A stretch of DNA of 64,000 nucleotides from Nematostella vectensis (taxonomy: Eukaryota > Cnidaria > Anthozoa > Actiniaria > Edwardsiidae). The notes beneath the pieces are model-generated. The model was given only the letters and a program-made list of their open reading frames with translations. It searched no databases and was not told the origin of the DNA. The DNA is taken from assembly GCF_932526225.1 (NCBI RefSeq), contig NC_064042.1:1719001-1783000 (forward strand), in the 5' to 3' direction. Shown here one piece after another: positions 54,300-64,000 of the stretch. The first letter of the stretch is position 1. The number at the start of each line of letters is the position of its first letter. The translations under genes were made by a program, and so were the position numbers.

Positions 54300-54432
54300 A
54301 ATGTCAAAGCTGCCAAGGTTAACAAAATATGTCACTCTGTAGCCTGGACACTCAAAGAGAGCGGGGTTGAATATTCTGTCAGCTGGAAAATAATAGCCCG
54401 TGCTACGCCTTACTTAAATACCAGCAAGCGTA
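54300..54432 (+). pseudogene. Fragment resembling the GIY-YIG end of a Penelope-like element
   Basis: The frame reads CHSVAWTLKESGVEYSVSWK then IIARATPYLNTSKR. The pattern (hydrophobic-W-x-L-K-x-x-G-x-x-Y-x-(I/V)-x-W, then PY and TKR) is typical of the C-terminal region of Penelope-like retroelement proteins. Only about 45 codons survive. The family link is from memory of the pattern. Confidence 0.4.
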
Positions 54433-54539
54433 TCATATGCATGCCTAGTTTAAGTACGCCCAACAAAAAAACGAGCTGGCGTCCACTAACACTGTATATA
54501 TATATATATATAAACGTTTTAAATTGTCTTACCCCGGCA

Positions 54540-54830
54540 AGGTACTCTAGAACACTGGACGCCGGCGTCTTCACTGTGACCACAATTGTGGGAACTCCAG
54601 CCGTTATGAGGGCATTCATCTATGCTACTTTCATATCCAGTGAAGCGAACGTTATCCATCCAAATGGGATAGGAGCTAGGGCGCTAATAGGCACTTTGGT
54701 ATGCATGCGTCGCGTGCGAGAATCCCATCATCCGGCATATCACATGGGCATCATTATCCCAGTCATCGTCACAAATAGAGCCCTATTGCCCGGTGTAATG
54801 TACTGAAACTGTTCCATAATAACCATACGA
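54540..54830 (-). pseudogene. Relic SRCR (scavenger receptor cysteine-rich) domain exon
   Basis: Read on the minus strand, the frame shows [40 protein letters not shown] and [10 protein letters not shown], the core and cysteine spacing of an SRCR domain. There are two in-frame TAG stops, one before GSICDDDW and one after AYQSAY. The exon is therefore dead, or edited beyond use. SRCR domains occur in secreted and membrane receptors. No sister exons were found nearby. Confidence 0.8.
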
Positions 54831-55212
54831 TATCCAAGCTAGCAAAAGATAAAAAGGTAGGAGATAAAAAGGTATAAAAAGTCATTTCCAACCAATTCTA
54901 GGTTGTATATCGCCTGCTATTCGGGCAGTATGTCTAAGGCAGCAGTCTTATTTATCGGGGCTGATAACAAGAGAGCTCTCTTGCTGATAATGAATTTTTT
55001 CCATTACAAAAATTACGACCCTCCCCTAATCTTTTACAAAAAAAGCACTAAAAAGGTGACCCTTCCCAAAAAGGCGACCAAAAATTAAGACCCTCCCCCA
55101 TCTACATGAGCATACTAATTTGCCTCATAAAATATGCTCGTTTAGACGGGGATCAACACGTTCGTTTCTATTTGGCAGATATTAAGAATGTTCAAATATC
55201 GTAATCTATAGC
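54831..55212. other. AT-rich spacer
   Basis: Nothing recognisable beyond A-rich words (AGATAAAAAGGT twice at about 54847-54875). Confidence 0.4.
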
Positions 55213-55286
55213 TGTAGCAAGCCTCGGATTATTGGGGAGGGGGCACAATACAACTTTAAGAAAACAATAGGGGGCACAGCCACACC

Positions 55287-57680
55287 TAGGCTCTTACCGA
55301 AAGTGCTCGTTAAAAAAGCATTAAATGCTAAAAGCAGTGCTTGTTTTTGCCAAAAAAGTGCTAAAATAATGCTATTTAAAAAAATGCTTGTGGATTTTAA
55401 AAAATGCTCATTTTTTTCAGACTTTTTTTAATCATATAGAACATTACATTTTCAGATTTTCGCTCACATGTTTTAACATCAAAATTTAACGATCAATGTT
55501 TTTTTCCATTTAAGTCCAACACACGCTTGTCATTGGGTCATCATTACCCATTTTAGAAGTAAGTCATCGCTTGTTGTACTGGGTCATCACACTTGCTTGC
55601 AGATAGTCAACTAAGGCATGCTCCTGTTGGTCGTTGAATGCGGAATTGAGAACAGAGAATACCCTTTCTGCTGCAGCCGAGGATGGCTGCACCAACAGCA
55701 CTTTCTTCACTCCAGAAGCCCAGTGAGGGAGCTGTTCCTTTTGGTCGTGCCACCATTTTACCTTTCGCTCTTCTGTGTTGATTACCACATCTGCAGTGGC
55801 AGCTAAGTAAGCAGGTAGTTCAGCTTTTAGGCCGTTGATAATGCAATCATCATTGAGAAAAGGGAAGATTCGCAAGGCCTCTACTGAGTGCTGAGTTGGC
55901 TTCAGCCACTGGACGCTGACCGGACACATATACCTCGCAGCCTTGAACGCTAACACTGTGTTGTATAGTTGGACATGGAACTTTCTCAGAAACCAATCTA
56001 TGGCTGGTTGAACACATGCCTGCTGTTCGAGGGCTGCTACGTTTTGGGCAGGATTTTCTTCAGTGATTGCTGCTGCGACTGCACGCACGTTTGGAAAGTG
56101 AGGGGCTTGGCAGGCTTGGGCAACAGCATGGACTTTCTCATAACACGAGAACACGAGAGGGCCATCACCTTCCAAGAAATAGGTCGCTTTTACAAAGTGC
56201 TCCCCAACATCGATGGTGATGGCGAGCTCGAGCTTCAGGTTGATCACTCGCTCAGGATCGGAAAGTATTGCCTGGAGTTGAGGGAGTAACTGTGGACCAA
56301 TATTAGCGGCTTCTGCTTCTATCAAGAATCCCTCAATATCTCCAAACTGCAGTAACATTTGTTTGTAGACTTCCCACATTGACCACCATCTGGTCTCACT
56401 GTATGATCTCGGTCTTTGCCCAGTCAGATCTTTCCACAACAGCTTTGCCTTGTAACTATGGCGGAACAGGCGAAGCCACACGCTACCGAACTCTAGAAGA
56501 GTTGGAATGACAAGATGATTCCCAACATTGTCAAGCGTGTGTGAGAAACACACAACGTTGAGCAGCTTAGGAAAGATAAATGCAATCCTATCCAACGCTG
56601 CCTGGTTCGCACTTGCCCCATCTCTCATGGCTGCGAGTAACGAATTGGCCTTGACACCATAATCAACTGATAGGCACTGATTAAGAACTTGTGCAAGACC
56701 ATCCGCATTCACTGAATTGGAACATATATCAATTTTGACGAGACGTTGAATAATCGACCAATTCTCGTCAAGGAAACGCAGGATGACAGCAATTGCTTCT
56801 CCTTGTCGTGTACTTCCGTCAAAGACCATCGAAACATCTCTTGTCATGCCAGTCTGGCCAGGCAAAGTCAGTTTATTTTTTATCCTTTCGACTTCCTGCT
56901 TGAGAACAATTGAAATGTACTGACCAAGATGAGCACTTGCTGTGAGACGTTGGCAATTCTTTTCTAAGAGGGAGCGTAACTTTTCCCAAGTGGGATGCCA
57001 GCCTTCAGAAACTCTTCGACCACTTTGAGTCGGTAGGCCCGTTCAGATATTGGTAGAGTGCTGTCTTTCTGCGTCATGTCCGCCGCTCTAAAAGCCTCCA
57101 ATAGTCTGATCCTTCAACTTAGACTTCTTCAGTTTCTCTTTACCATTTCCATGTTTCTTTGAAGCCAAGTGTGTAGTTAGAATACTCTTCTTCGAGACAC
57201 ACTTCCCGTCTTTGATTGTTAGTGCCTCTCCTGGATATTGCTGAATCCGATCATGTATGCTTATGTTCTTTACATCACAGTTCCCCCTAGTTTTGTTTTT
57301 TTCCACTGATTGATGGCAGAGTACGCTCTCGAGCTATCTCTGCCTTGCTTGGCTGACTTCCAGTATTGCTAGTGAATGAGGCCATCTTGGAACGAGTCAC
57401 GAGGAGGACTGACGAGAATGACCGGGTTCTAGAAGGCAACCGCTGACCTATCAAACATATTCCCCAGCCTCCTCGGCTCCTTTGACAAAAATGAACGCAA
57501 ATTGCGGCTTTGGACGACACATGTGAAGTCAGAGTGTGCTGATTAACGCGAAATTATATAAATAATCAGTCGATAATAAGAAAAAATGCTAGCAGTGCTT
57601 TTTGGGAAAAAATGTAAAAAAAAGTGCTCGCGAAGCCAAATAATGCCAAAAAAAGTGCTAGCATTTTCGGTAAGAGCCTA
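55287..57680 (-). mobile_element. hAT-family DNA transposon with exact 8-bp target duplication
   Basis: Terminal inverted repeats TAGGCTCTTACCGAAA (left) and TTTTCGGTAAGAGCCTA (right) bound a 2394-bp element. GCCACACC flanks both sides (55279-55286 and 57681-57688). An 8-bp duplication and a hAT transposase inside agree. Subterminal AAAAAAGTGCT/AGTGCTNG words repeat at both ends. The boundaries are read directly, and the uninserted relative at 4241-4393 supports them. Confidence 0.95.
55564..57385 (-). pseudogene. hAT transposase, frameshifted
   Basis: The C-terminal 433 codons (56865-55564) are open and carry hAT features: MVFDGSTRQGEA, CFSHTLDNVGNHL, a W-rich middle, and the dimerisation motif QPSSAAAERVFSVLN with ALVDYLQASVM. 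Upstream, the frame breaks at about 56985, 57088 and 57290. The likely start is the ATG at 57385 (MASFTSNTG). The N-terminal finger region reads YPGEALTIKDGKCVSKKS then HLASKKHG: the His pair remains, but the usual CxxC half is missing. The transposase is unlikely to be made whole, though the transposon ends are intact. Confidence 0.88.
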
Positions 57681-57763
57681 GCCACACCCCTGGTCATTCC
57701 CTTATATTTTTTGAAAACATTGGTGGGGGTGGGTGCACGTGCCCCCCCTGCTACGGCAGTGTA

Positions 57764-58170
57764 ATCAGTCCATGCGGGCGAGAATTTGTTGAATTTTAGA
57801 ATCGGACGGTCAACCATCACTATGTGATATGTGACGTCATCGAAGACGTCATTAAAAAAAACAAGAATATCCATATTTCATGAAGGAAACATCGTATGAC
57901 AACCAATTGCTATTGTCAAGGCCGTGTCAACAAAATGATCACGTGATATGTGATATCATCGATGACGTCATTAAAGTAAAAGGAATTAATATCTCAAGAA
58001 CGGAGCATATCAATATTGGTACAGTGGAACCCCGATATATACGCGCCCATCTCTTGGGCGAAAAAATATTTTAGATCCACAACACAGTAAGTCGAGCGCA
58101 AACGCTTAGGGACTGTGCAATTATTATCATGAAGGGGGGGGGGGGGGTCTGTAAAACCAGTGGGGGGGCA
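57764..58170. other. Spacer with paired GACGTCAT-containing repeats
   Basis: TATGTGATATGTGACGTCATCGA... at 57819 and a related ACGTGATATGTGATATCATCGA at 57942 are each followed by GACGTCATTAAA. The first contains a full TGACGTCA palindrome (CREB/ATF-type site), but no neighbouring gene is shown to use it. A G run lies at 58134-58147. Confidence 0.4.
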
Positions 58171-58467
58171 CTAAGTTAAATGTTGCCAAGATAGGGGGTC
58201 AGCCTTAAAAGGGGGGCTTTCTTGAAATGACATCAAAATTTCGACTTGCTTTGCGCAAAAATGGTTAAAATTGCCATCTTTTCCTTTAAACACAAAATCG
58301 ATGCAAACTTTGAGAACATTTTGCAGTAGTCTCACTAAGGACCGCTCTGTTCTATAAATCTCTATATATCTCTCAACCCTTATCGGCGGAGTGAGCACGT
58401 TGCTTGTCTTGATGTTGTCCAGTCGCCTGAGCTCAAACTCAGAAAGCGGACTCCCGTAAGCACCCAT
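58171..58467 (-). CDS. Unrecognised open exon candidate
   Basis: A minus-strand frame of 98 codons begins with ATG: MGAYGSPLSEFELRRLDNIK. The LSEFELRRLDNI segment resembles the LSEYERxRLxNI motif that starts WDR76 and some other nuclear proteins; this is only a motif-level likeness. A possible donor lies after PIRV (GATAAGG|GTTGAG), in which case only the first third would be coding. The remaining gene would lie towards the hAT element, where I find no partner exon. It could be a fragment. Confidence 0.3.
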   Translation of the reverse strand: MGAYGSPLSEFELRRLDNIKTSNVLTPPIRVERYIEIYRTERSLVRLLQNVLKVCIDFVFKGKDGNFNHFCAKQVEILMSFQESPPFKADPLSWQHLT

Positions 58468-59330
58468 ATTTTAGCGGCCACACCAAGACGACAAAGGTAA
58501 AAAAACGCCGCGTACAACAATTTCAGGTCTATGTGCCTGTTTTAAACCATTTATAATCACTTAATCTATTTTATTTATTAGACAGAAAGAAGAAAATTCC
58601 AACTTTGCTTTGGACCATTTCCAGAAAAAGAAAATACCTATTTCGTTATGCGTCCCACAGCCTTGCGTTCGGTCTGTTTTTCTAACATTTTTGCTCTAAA
58701 GTACTAAGGAGTAAATTGGGTTCAGAGTAAACTGAAGCTAGAGTGTGACTGCTGAGCTGCATGCGTGTACAACAATTTGCATTCCAAGACAAAAATTATA
58801 AGGTATGTTGCTATTGTGTACCCTGTGAATAAAAGCTTACCAGTCACTGCCGAATCTGTTCTCGGAAGAATTGAAAGTGTGCAAATGATGATGACAATTC
58901 CCTTGCAAATGTGCATATCAATCTACCTCAATTATAGAGAAGACGTCTATGTATAGCTTGTATGCACCCTGCTTAGCTTCAGCAGAAAAATGAGAGGTGC
59001 CGCTCAAACAGTTCCCATCACCCTGTCTACTTGTCACTATGCTGATGAGATCTGGTATGCGTGGCTTCTACTACCGGTCGCAGCGCTTAGCCGCAAGGTG
59101 ATCTATATAAAACGTTTCTATAATAATGTCAATTCTCATGACGATTGCACTTCGATGTTCTCGAAACAAGTGAAATTACTAAATTTAGGAAAACGTTTTC
59201 TCTAACGTTTCTTCGACGTTTAGATGGTTCGCAACTCAGACTTGTAAGTGGTCAACAATCGTAATAGCTATCATTCATTACTTTTGAAACTCTTTCTAAG
59301 AAGAGATATCGTTTTGATGTCATCTACAGG
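58468..59330. other. Spacer without recognised gene
   Basis: AT-rich, with two short frames (58765-58956 and 58990-59205) that match nothing known. Confidence 0.4.
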
Positions 59331-59662
59331 CCCGTACCCGAGATTTTTCTTGGAGGGGTGCGAAATACGAAAAAGGAAAAGGGTAGGTGGATTTCTCTGA
59401 TAAAAATCTGACCGCCAAATAAAATAACAAAAATAGTTTTTTTATGCATTTGCAGTATCTCTACGGGACGTTTATTGTCGGATTTGGCTATATACCGGAG
59501 TGATCTAGCTTATGCTTGAATAAAGTTTTGTCTACAAGCAGCACGTCTATAGGAAACCGAAAGTGAACCTTCAGCCGTTGTGTGTGTGTGTGTGTGAGTG
59601 GGGGGGGGGGGGGGGGGGGGGGTGCGTTCGCACCTCTTGCACCCCCTTGGGTACGGACCTGA
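59331..59662 (+). repeat. G-tract interspersed repeat (longest copy)
   Basis: It starts GGCCCGTACCCGAGATTTTTC, runs through TGCGAAATACG, TTTATGCATTTGCAGTATCTC, GACGTTTATTGTC and GTGATCTAGCTTATGC, then a (TG)n, a long G run and GTGCGTTCGCACC, closing with GGGTACGGACCTG. GTAC with flanking G/C words lies near both ends in inverted orientation. Partial copies are at 27896-28128 and 1487-1590. Confidence 0.85.
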
Positions 59663-59858
59663 TCTAGCGATTGTTTTTCTTTTCTATAGTGTCAAATATC
59701 GCATTTTTTGTTTGCGATCATAAAACAAGTTTCAAATATTCTTCAGAAAAGGTAATCTGAACAGGCCCTTGTTGTAAGAACAAGAATTTAGTTCCGGGTC
59801 ATCCCCGTATCAATGTCTGATGGTAAGTGGTACCGAGGTCCGAATGAAGCGCTAAACA

Positions 59859-60015
59859 GGGGCGTAGCCAGGGGGTGGCCTAGGAGGCCCGCCTACCCCC
59901 TTTCAGCAGCCAAAAATACAGTAAATGTATGAGACATAATCTAAAATACAGGAGAAAATGCCTTGAAAGTCCCTTTTGGGCCCCCTCCTGTAAAAATCCT
60001 GACTATGCCGCTGCT
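59859..60015 (+). repeat. GGGGCGTAGCCAGG interspersed repeat, copy A
   Basis: GGGGCGTAGCCAGGGGGTGG opens it. CAGCCAAAAATACAGTAAATG and TATGAGACAT are shared with copy B at 63121. AATCCTGACTATGCCGC closes it. The ends are weak inverted repeats (GTAGCCAGG and CCTGACTA). Confidence 0.85.
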
Positions 60016-60234
60016 AAAGTACAAATCGCAGCATGCTTTGCATAGCGAGAATATGCCACTGACTGAAGATCATAACAAACAACGAACCGAGAAAGAGTCC
60101 TTGTAGAGAAGCTATCTCTTCAGCAGGTTTGCATCCCTTATGATTTTGCCAACTCATCTCCTAAGAGGGGTGGATGTGGTGAACAGAAGACACTGAATGG
60201 GGACGTATTCCCATACGCTAATAAGCGAGAAAAG

Positions 60235-60325
60235 AAGAATCGATTCCTTGGAAAAATGGAAGAGCAACGTTAGAAATTGATACTCGATTTTTTTCGATAT
60301 TTCCAAGGAATCGATTTGGTGATTC
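60235..60325. repeat. Imperfect palindrome with TCGATTCCTTGGAAA arms
   Basis: AATCGATTCCTTGGAAAAAT and ATTTCCAAGGAATCGATT face each other across about 35 bp. It could form a hairpin of about 18 bp. No known family. Confidence 0.6.
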
Positions 60326-60634
60326 GCTTGTCATATAAGACATCAAGTGGGACTGACCTTATATACGCAAAATGGAGTGATTTGCATGTACAGTTTTTTT
60401 AGGTTTCGTACCAGCCCCCCAAAACTGCGATTTAATTCGCATGTACGTCGCGCCTCGCCGATTATTAATATATTATTTCTATTTCAGGATTTGCAAACTA
60501 GAGGCGTTGGTGATTATGTTCGCCACAGATCTGTCGCACGCTTTTAAGGGGCTACTAAACGAGTTTCAATTTGAACGAATTTTTTAAAACAATTACCCGC
60601 GAGAGGCCTTGAAAGTACGAACAACAGAGCATAT

Positions 60635-60875
60635 TATCTCTTGGTATGGGCCCCTGCTTGTTTTAAATCACAAATTACACCTCACTTCTTCTATCTTGGT
60701 CTCTGATTAAAGCGGATATGATTGCTTTCTATAGAGATTTGAAAAAAATTTAGACACCTTTGCTATGTGCCCCTGTTCGTTACATTTTACAAATGACCTC
60801 ACACTTCTTGCCCTCCATGAAAGCGACGATGATTTCCTTCAAGAGAGATTTGAAAAGTTCACCAAGTATCAAATA
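60635..60875 (+). repeat. Diverged tandem duplication of about 115-bp unit
   Basis: TATGGGCCCCTGCTTGTT...AGAGATTTGAAAAAA is followed by TATGTGCCCCTGTTCGTT...AGAGATTTGAAAAG with matching order but many changes. A short frame in the second half has no recognised product. Otherwise 60326-61346 shows nothing besides the likely promoter region of the next gene. Confidence 0.65.
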
Positions 60876-61346
60876 AAGATATTTATAGTGCTCACCTGTT
60901 TCGTACTCGGCCTCCTTACGCGGGTTGGCTGTGTAAACAATTTTCTCTGTCCATGCCACAGGTAGCCCACACTTCTTATAGTATTTTGTGTCTACAACTA
61001 GATATTTTAATGGAAAAGAGGGTCTGCATGAAGTTTTAGATGGACGATGAGGTAGATAAAAACCTGCAAATAGAATCTCTAAGTTCTAATCTCAGGTCAA
61101 GTCTGTTATGGCATTAACGAAAGACATTATATGTCCTGACATACAATTTATACGGTGATATATACTTGCAAAGAGGAAAAATCGCAAGAAATAAGGCTTG
61201 ACTGTGTTTCTCGAATATCGGAGACAGAAGAGGAAAGTTTGTCCATTTTTTAACCTTCGCCCCACCCCTCCCCTCCTACTGGCAAAAAGTTAAGGCTCCA
61301 AGAAAATTCTGAGGAGAGCTGGGTACTAGTCATTGTTGCTCGTAAA

Positions 61347-64000
61347 ATGGCGTCTACGAGAAGTAGCGACTGTGAGCAGGAGGAAGACAATGGCGATCCC
61401 ACTTATAGCCCGAAAAAAATCGGCAGAGCAGCAGAATACCCCGGGTTTGCAATTATATGGTCCTTCCTCGAGAACTTTTGCGAGGTCTTGCGATTCCCTG
61501 ATCTAAGCTTGGACAATCTTGAAGACGCTTTCAATAGCCATTCGCGTCGTAACGGTAGGCGAAGTGCTTCCCTAACTCCTATCTATTACCAACACAGAGG
61601 GCTTTAATATTGCAAGAAACACACTCGTTGGATAGCTATAGTTAGCTGTAGTAGGTGCCCCTACTGTTCTACCGATGATCGGGAGGGGTTATTAGTTGTG
61701 TACGGATTCGTGTCTTTGTAGTTTTTACGTTGTTCGTTTTTTTTTTCTCGGGTTTCTAGTCTGACAGCTGTGCCGTCGATCATTTGACAAAAGTGCCGTG
61801 TTTTCACTCCATAGAGGGTATCAAATCATTCATTCACTTCGATCTTTCCCGTTGTAGATATGGACCGTGTTTCCTAGCACCAAAAAATTGATTTTATCGG
61901 TTTTAAACGAAGGGCAACATGACATTCAAACTTGGCGCATTTTACCAAGACGAGAAAAAAAAGTTTGTTTACACCAGGCTCTAAAAGTCTAGAGTCATAT
62001 ACCATGTACTCAATATATTCATTATATGTCAGTATTTAAATCAGTGAATCCAAAATCTCTCATTGGTATTTTAAATCTTTCTAGGATTAACCATTGAAAA
62101 TAAATCCTCGATTGATCTACATCGCGTTTACATATTTATGGGATTCCTGTGTTCCAATTAACCACAGAGAACCCCTTGGAAAGTGACAGCATTTTGTAGG
62201 ATTTGTGACATTTATTAGATTTTGAAATAATTAGCGAGTCATAAGTGAAGGAGAGTAATTGATATCTTCTGAAAGGTCAATTTATTTTACAGAATTGATG
62301 ATTTGAGTGATCACAAAACACAGTATATTATACCTTGTGCTTTAAGAAAAAGCACAATTTATCTTGTGTCATGGTAAAATCTAACCACACCAGTATGGTT
62401 TTGATGGATTTGATTTTCACCTTTTGGTAGAAATCAGTGGCACTTGGATTATTTTTCTATGTATTTAATTACTTTAGCAAGGCAGAACAGTTACTGTAAT
62501 AAATAGTTTATTGAGTTTTTTGGCCAGTTTTTTTTATACAAGAATGATAAATAGTATGTCACACAAAGTCTTTCTACACTATGTTGCATATAATTGTATA
62601 CTATATTGATTTTGGTTGTGTTTGTTATTTTAGAGAATTTTCGTCAACTTGAATTTCTTCATAAAAAGCTCTTATCAAAACTGCACAAGTCATTCAAGCC
62701 AGACAACTGGGAAAAAATTCTTCTCAAGGTTGGTAAATTAACAATTATACATTAGTGAATTCATATACTGTACTGATTTATTTTTGCAAGTTTGTGATTT
62801 CGACAGTGAAAAGTTTCTTAGCTTCCAGTTGTCCTGGGTGATTACTTCCAAATTGGTTGGCAATTTTAATTCAGTTTTCTCTGTCAAATAGCTGGTTAAT
62901 ACTGTAACTAGCTGGTTAATCACATTACTGTATTAACATTGTATTTGATAATGCATTTTAGGTTGCAAAAGAGTATAATGTACCATGCTGTTGGGATCTT
63001 GAAAACTTTGGCTATGACGAGCTCACAGTATCATCCAAGCTGGAGCTTTTTAAGGTAAGGTCTATAGATTCTCAAGACGAATACAACTATATAGGTGCTC
63101 TACATAGTGGTGGGTGTTCAGGGGCGTAGCCAGGGGGTGGCCTAGGGTGCCCGCCCCCCACCCTTTAGCAGCCAAAAATACAGTAAATGTATGAGACATC
63201 TCCCCCCCCCCCCCCCCCCCCTGTTAGAAATCCTGGCTACATGGCTGGTGTTAGGGACATGCACACCCCTCCCTTGACTGGCCAAAGCAGGTCATTTTTA
63301 CTAAGGAGTGTCAATTTACATTAATTATGCACCTCCAATTCTCTATCCATTCAAAATCAACTATCCACTGCTGAGTGCGATTGACACTGCAAGGCACCAC
63401 TCATCACCTTTCCTCGCCAAGCCTATGAGATCTCGCCTTCTACATTATGCTTCTGCTTTACTGGAGGAAATTGGTATTGAAACGTGCGCTCTTCCCATTT
63501 GTCAAAACCACCAGACGTGGATGCTGTGCAGTGCAGTGTCAATGATTGTGATGCCAAGCAGGTGGTGCCTGGACTTGAATAATCATTAGGCTTAAGGCGG
63601 TACAGCCCGCTTGTTCCTGTCAAGTTTTTATATCACTCTTCCTTTGTGCTCAGAATATCAAGTGTTTTTTTTGCAATGATCTTCCAGAAGACTTAAGAAT
63701 GACATTTTTGTTTTTGATTTTTTGGTTTCAGATGTGCCTGGAAGGTCAGTTTGATAGCAATAGTAAGTTAAAGGAAAATGTGAATAAGAATTACGAACCA
63801 GACGACCTGAGGCTGCAGCCATTTGGGCGGGATGTGGATGGCCTGATCTACTGGTTTCATACTGTGAGTAGAAAATATCTTAAAGTTTTTATGGCATATG
63901 TATCATATTTGCAAATGTGCCTTTGTTGTTTTATGAGGGCCTGGATTTGCAACAGCTAAAACTACATCATTTTACAGGTTAGGGAGTGTTCATTAAATAC
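61347..64000 (+). CDS. RSF1: RSF1-like remodelling and spacing factor, 5' part
   Basis: Four complete exons and the start of a fifth: 61347-61554, 62634-62728, 62962-63054, 63732-63863, 63978-64000 (runs off the window). Joins are GT-AG and in frame. The protein opens MASTRSSDCEQEED, then PGFAIIWSFLENFCEVLRFP, matching the N-terminal FAVVCSFLERY region of RSF1. Exons 2-4 give FLHKKLLSKL, WEKILLKVAKEYN, CCWDLENFGYDELTVSSKLE and GQFDSNSKLK, then LRLQPFGRDVDGLIYWF, the WHIM-like region with its RLQPxGRDxDGLxYW signature. RSF1 pairs with the ISWI ATPase SNF2H to space nucleosomes; later parts (PHD finger, acidic tail) would lie beyond the window. CECR2-type proteins share the WHIM motif, but the N-terminus favours RSF1. 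Confidence 0.88.
63121..63246 (+). repeat. GGGGCGTAGCCAGG interspersed repeat, copy B
   Basis: It matches copy A at 59859 over GGGGCGTAGCCAGGGGGTGG, CAGCCAAAAATACAGTAAATG and TATGAGACAT, then has a C run and AATCCTGGCTACATGGCT. Its end is a better inverted match to the start (GTAGCCAGG/CCTGGCTAC) than copy A's. It lies in RSF1 intron 3. Confidence 0.88.

Larger units (their letters stand above)
55213..57763 (+). repeat. GGGCACA-block repeat, split by the hAT insertion
   Basis: The left half (55213-55286) has GGATTATTGGGGAGG and GGGGGCACAGCCACACC. The right half (57689-57763) has CCTGGTCATTCCC, GGTGGGTGCACGTGCCCC and CTGCTACGGCAGTG. Together they align with the uninterrupted copy at 4241-4393. 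Confidence 0.75.

Noticed and set aside
63308-63589. 93-codon plus-strand frame within RSF1 intron 3
   Set aside because: It lies in an intron between two well-supported RSF1 exons, does not continue the family alignment, and is unlike any known domain.

Overview
The window is genomic DNA of an intron-rich animal. Genes carry many short exons with GT-AG introns, and most non-coding DNA is tandem arrays, short inverted-repeat transposons and decayed retroelements. The gene set (SEL1L3-like, RSF1-like, FN3 receptor, SRCR domain, plant-like D-cysteine desulfhydrase) fits a marine invertebrate. I infer an anthozoan cnidarian, but no marker here proves it.

Layout. 1-2141: left edge, with one candidate terminal exon (173-328). 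2142-27268 (+): a complete SEL1L3-like gene. I could place 21 exons, all joining in frame to about 1034 codons. Its introns hold a 5.3-kb array of a 32-bp unit, a perfect 9 x 35-bp array, 40-bp, 53-bp and 21-bp arrays, (GGGA)n and several foldback elements. A 672-codon single-exon gene (13270-15288) is nested in intron 7. 27269-32522: transposon-rich, with a truncated LINE and four inverted-repeat elements. 32523-36177 and 42596-50151 (+): tandem copies of a D-cysteine desulfhydrase/ACC deaminase-family gene. They are separated by a small LTR element (37823-39574) and an ATCGAT-rich foldback element. The second copy lacks the first exon and has gained a Ty3/gypsy relic, a TTAA-flanked element and a G-tract repeat in its introns. 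50809-52847 (-): the 3' part of an FN3-domain membrane protein with a Tyr/Asp/Asn-rich tail. 54300-54830: a Penelope-like fragment and a relic SRCR exon with two stops. 55287-57680: a hAT transposon with exact 8-bp target duplication, inserted in another repeat. 58171-58467: an unrecognised open exon candidate. 61347-64000 (+): the 5' end of an RSF1-like gene, continuing past the window.

The genes are unrelated functionally: a Sel1-repeat membrane protein, a PLP enzyme pair, an adhesion-type receptor and a chromatin remodelling subunit. The most unusual feature is shared structure. In two unrelated loci, short tandem arrays start or end exactly at splice junctions and copy the exon end together with its donor, or the acceptor together with the exon start. 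Chains of duplicate splice sites result, some spaced in multiples of three.
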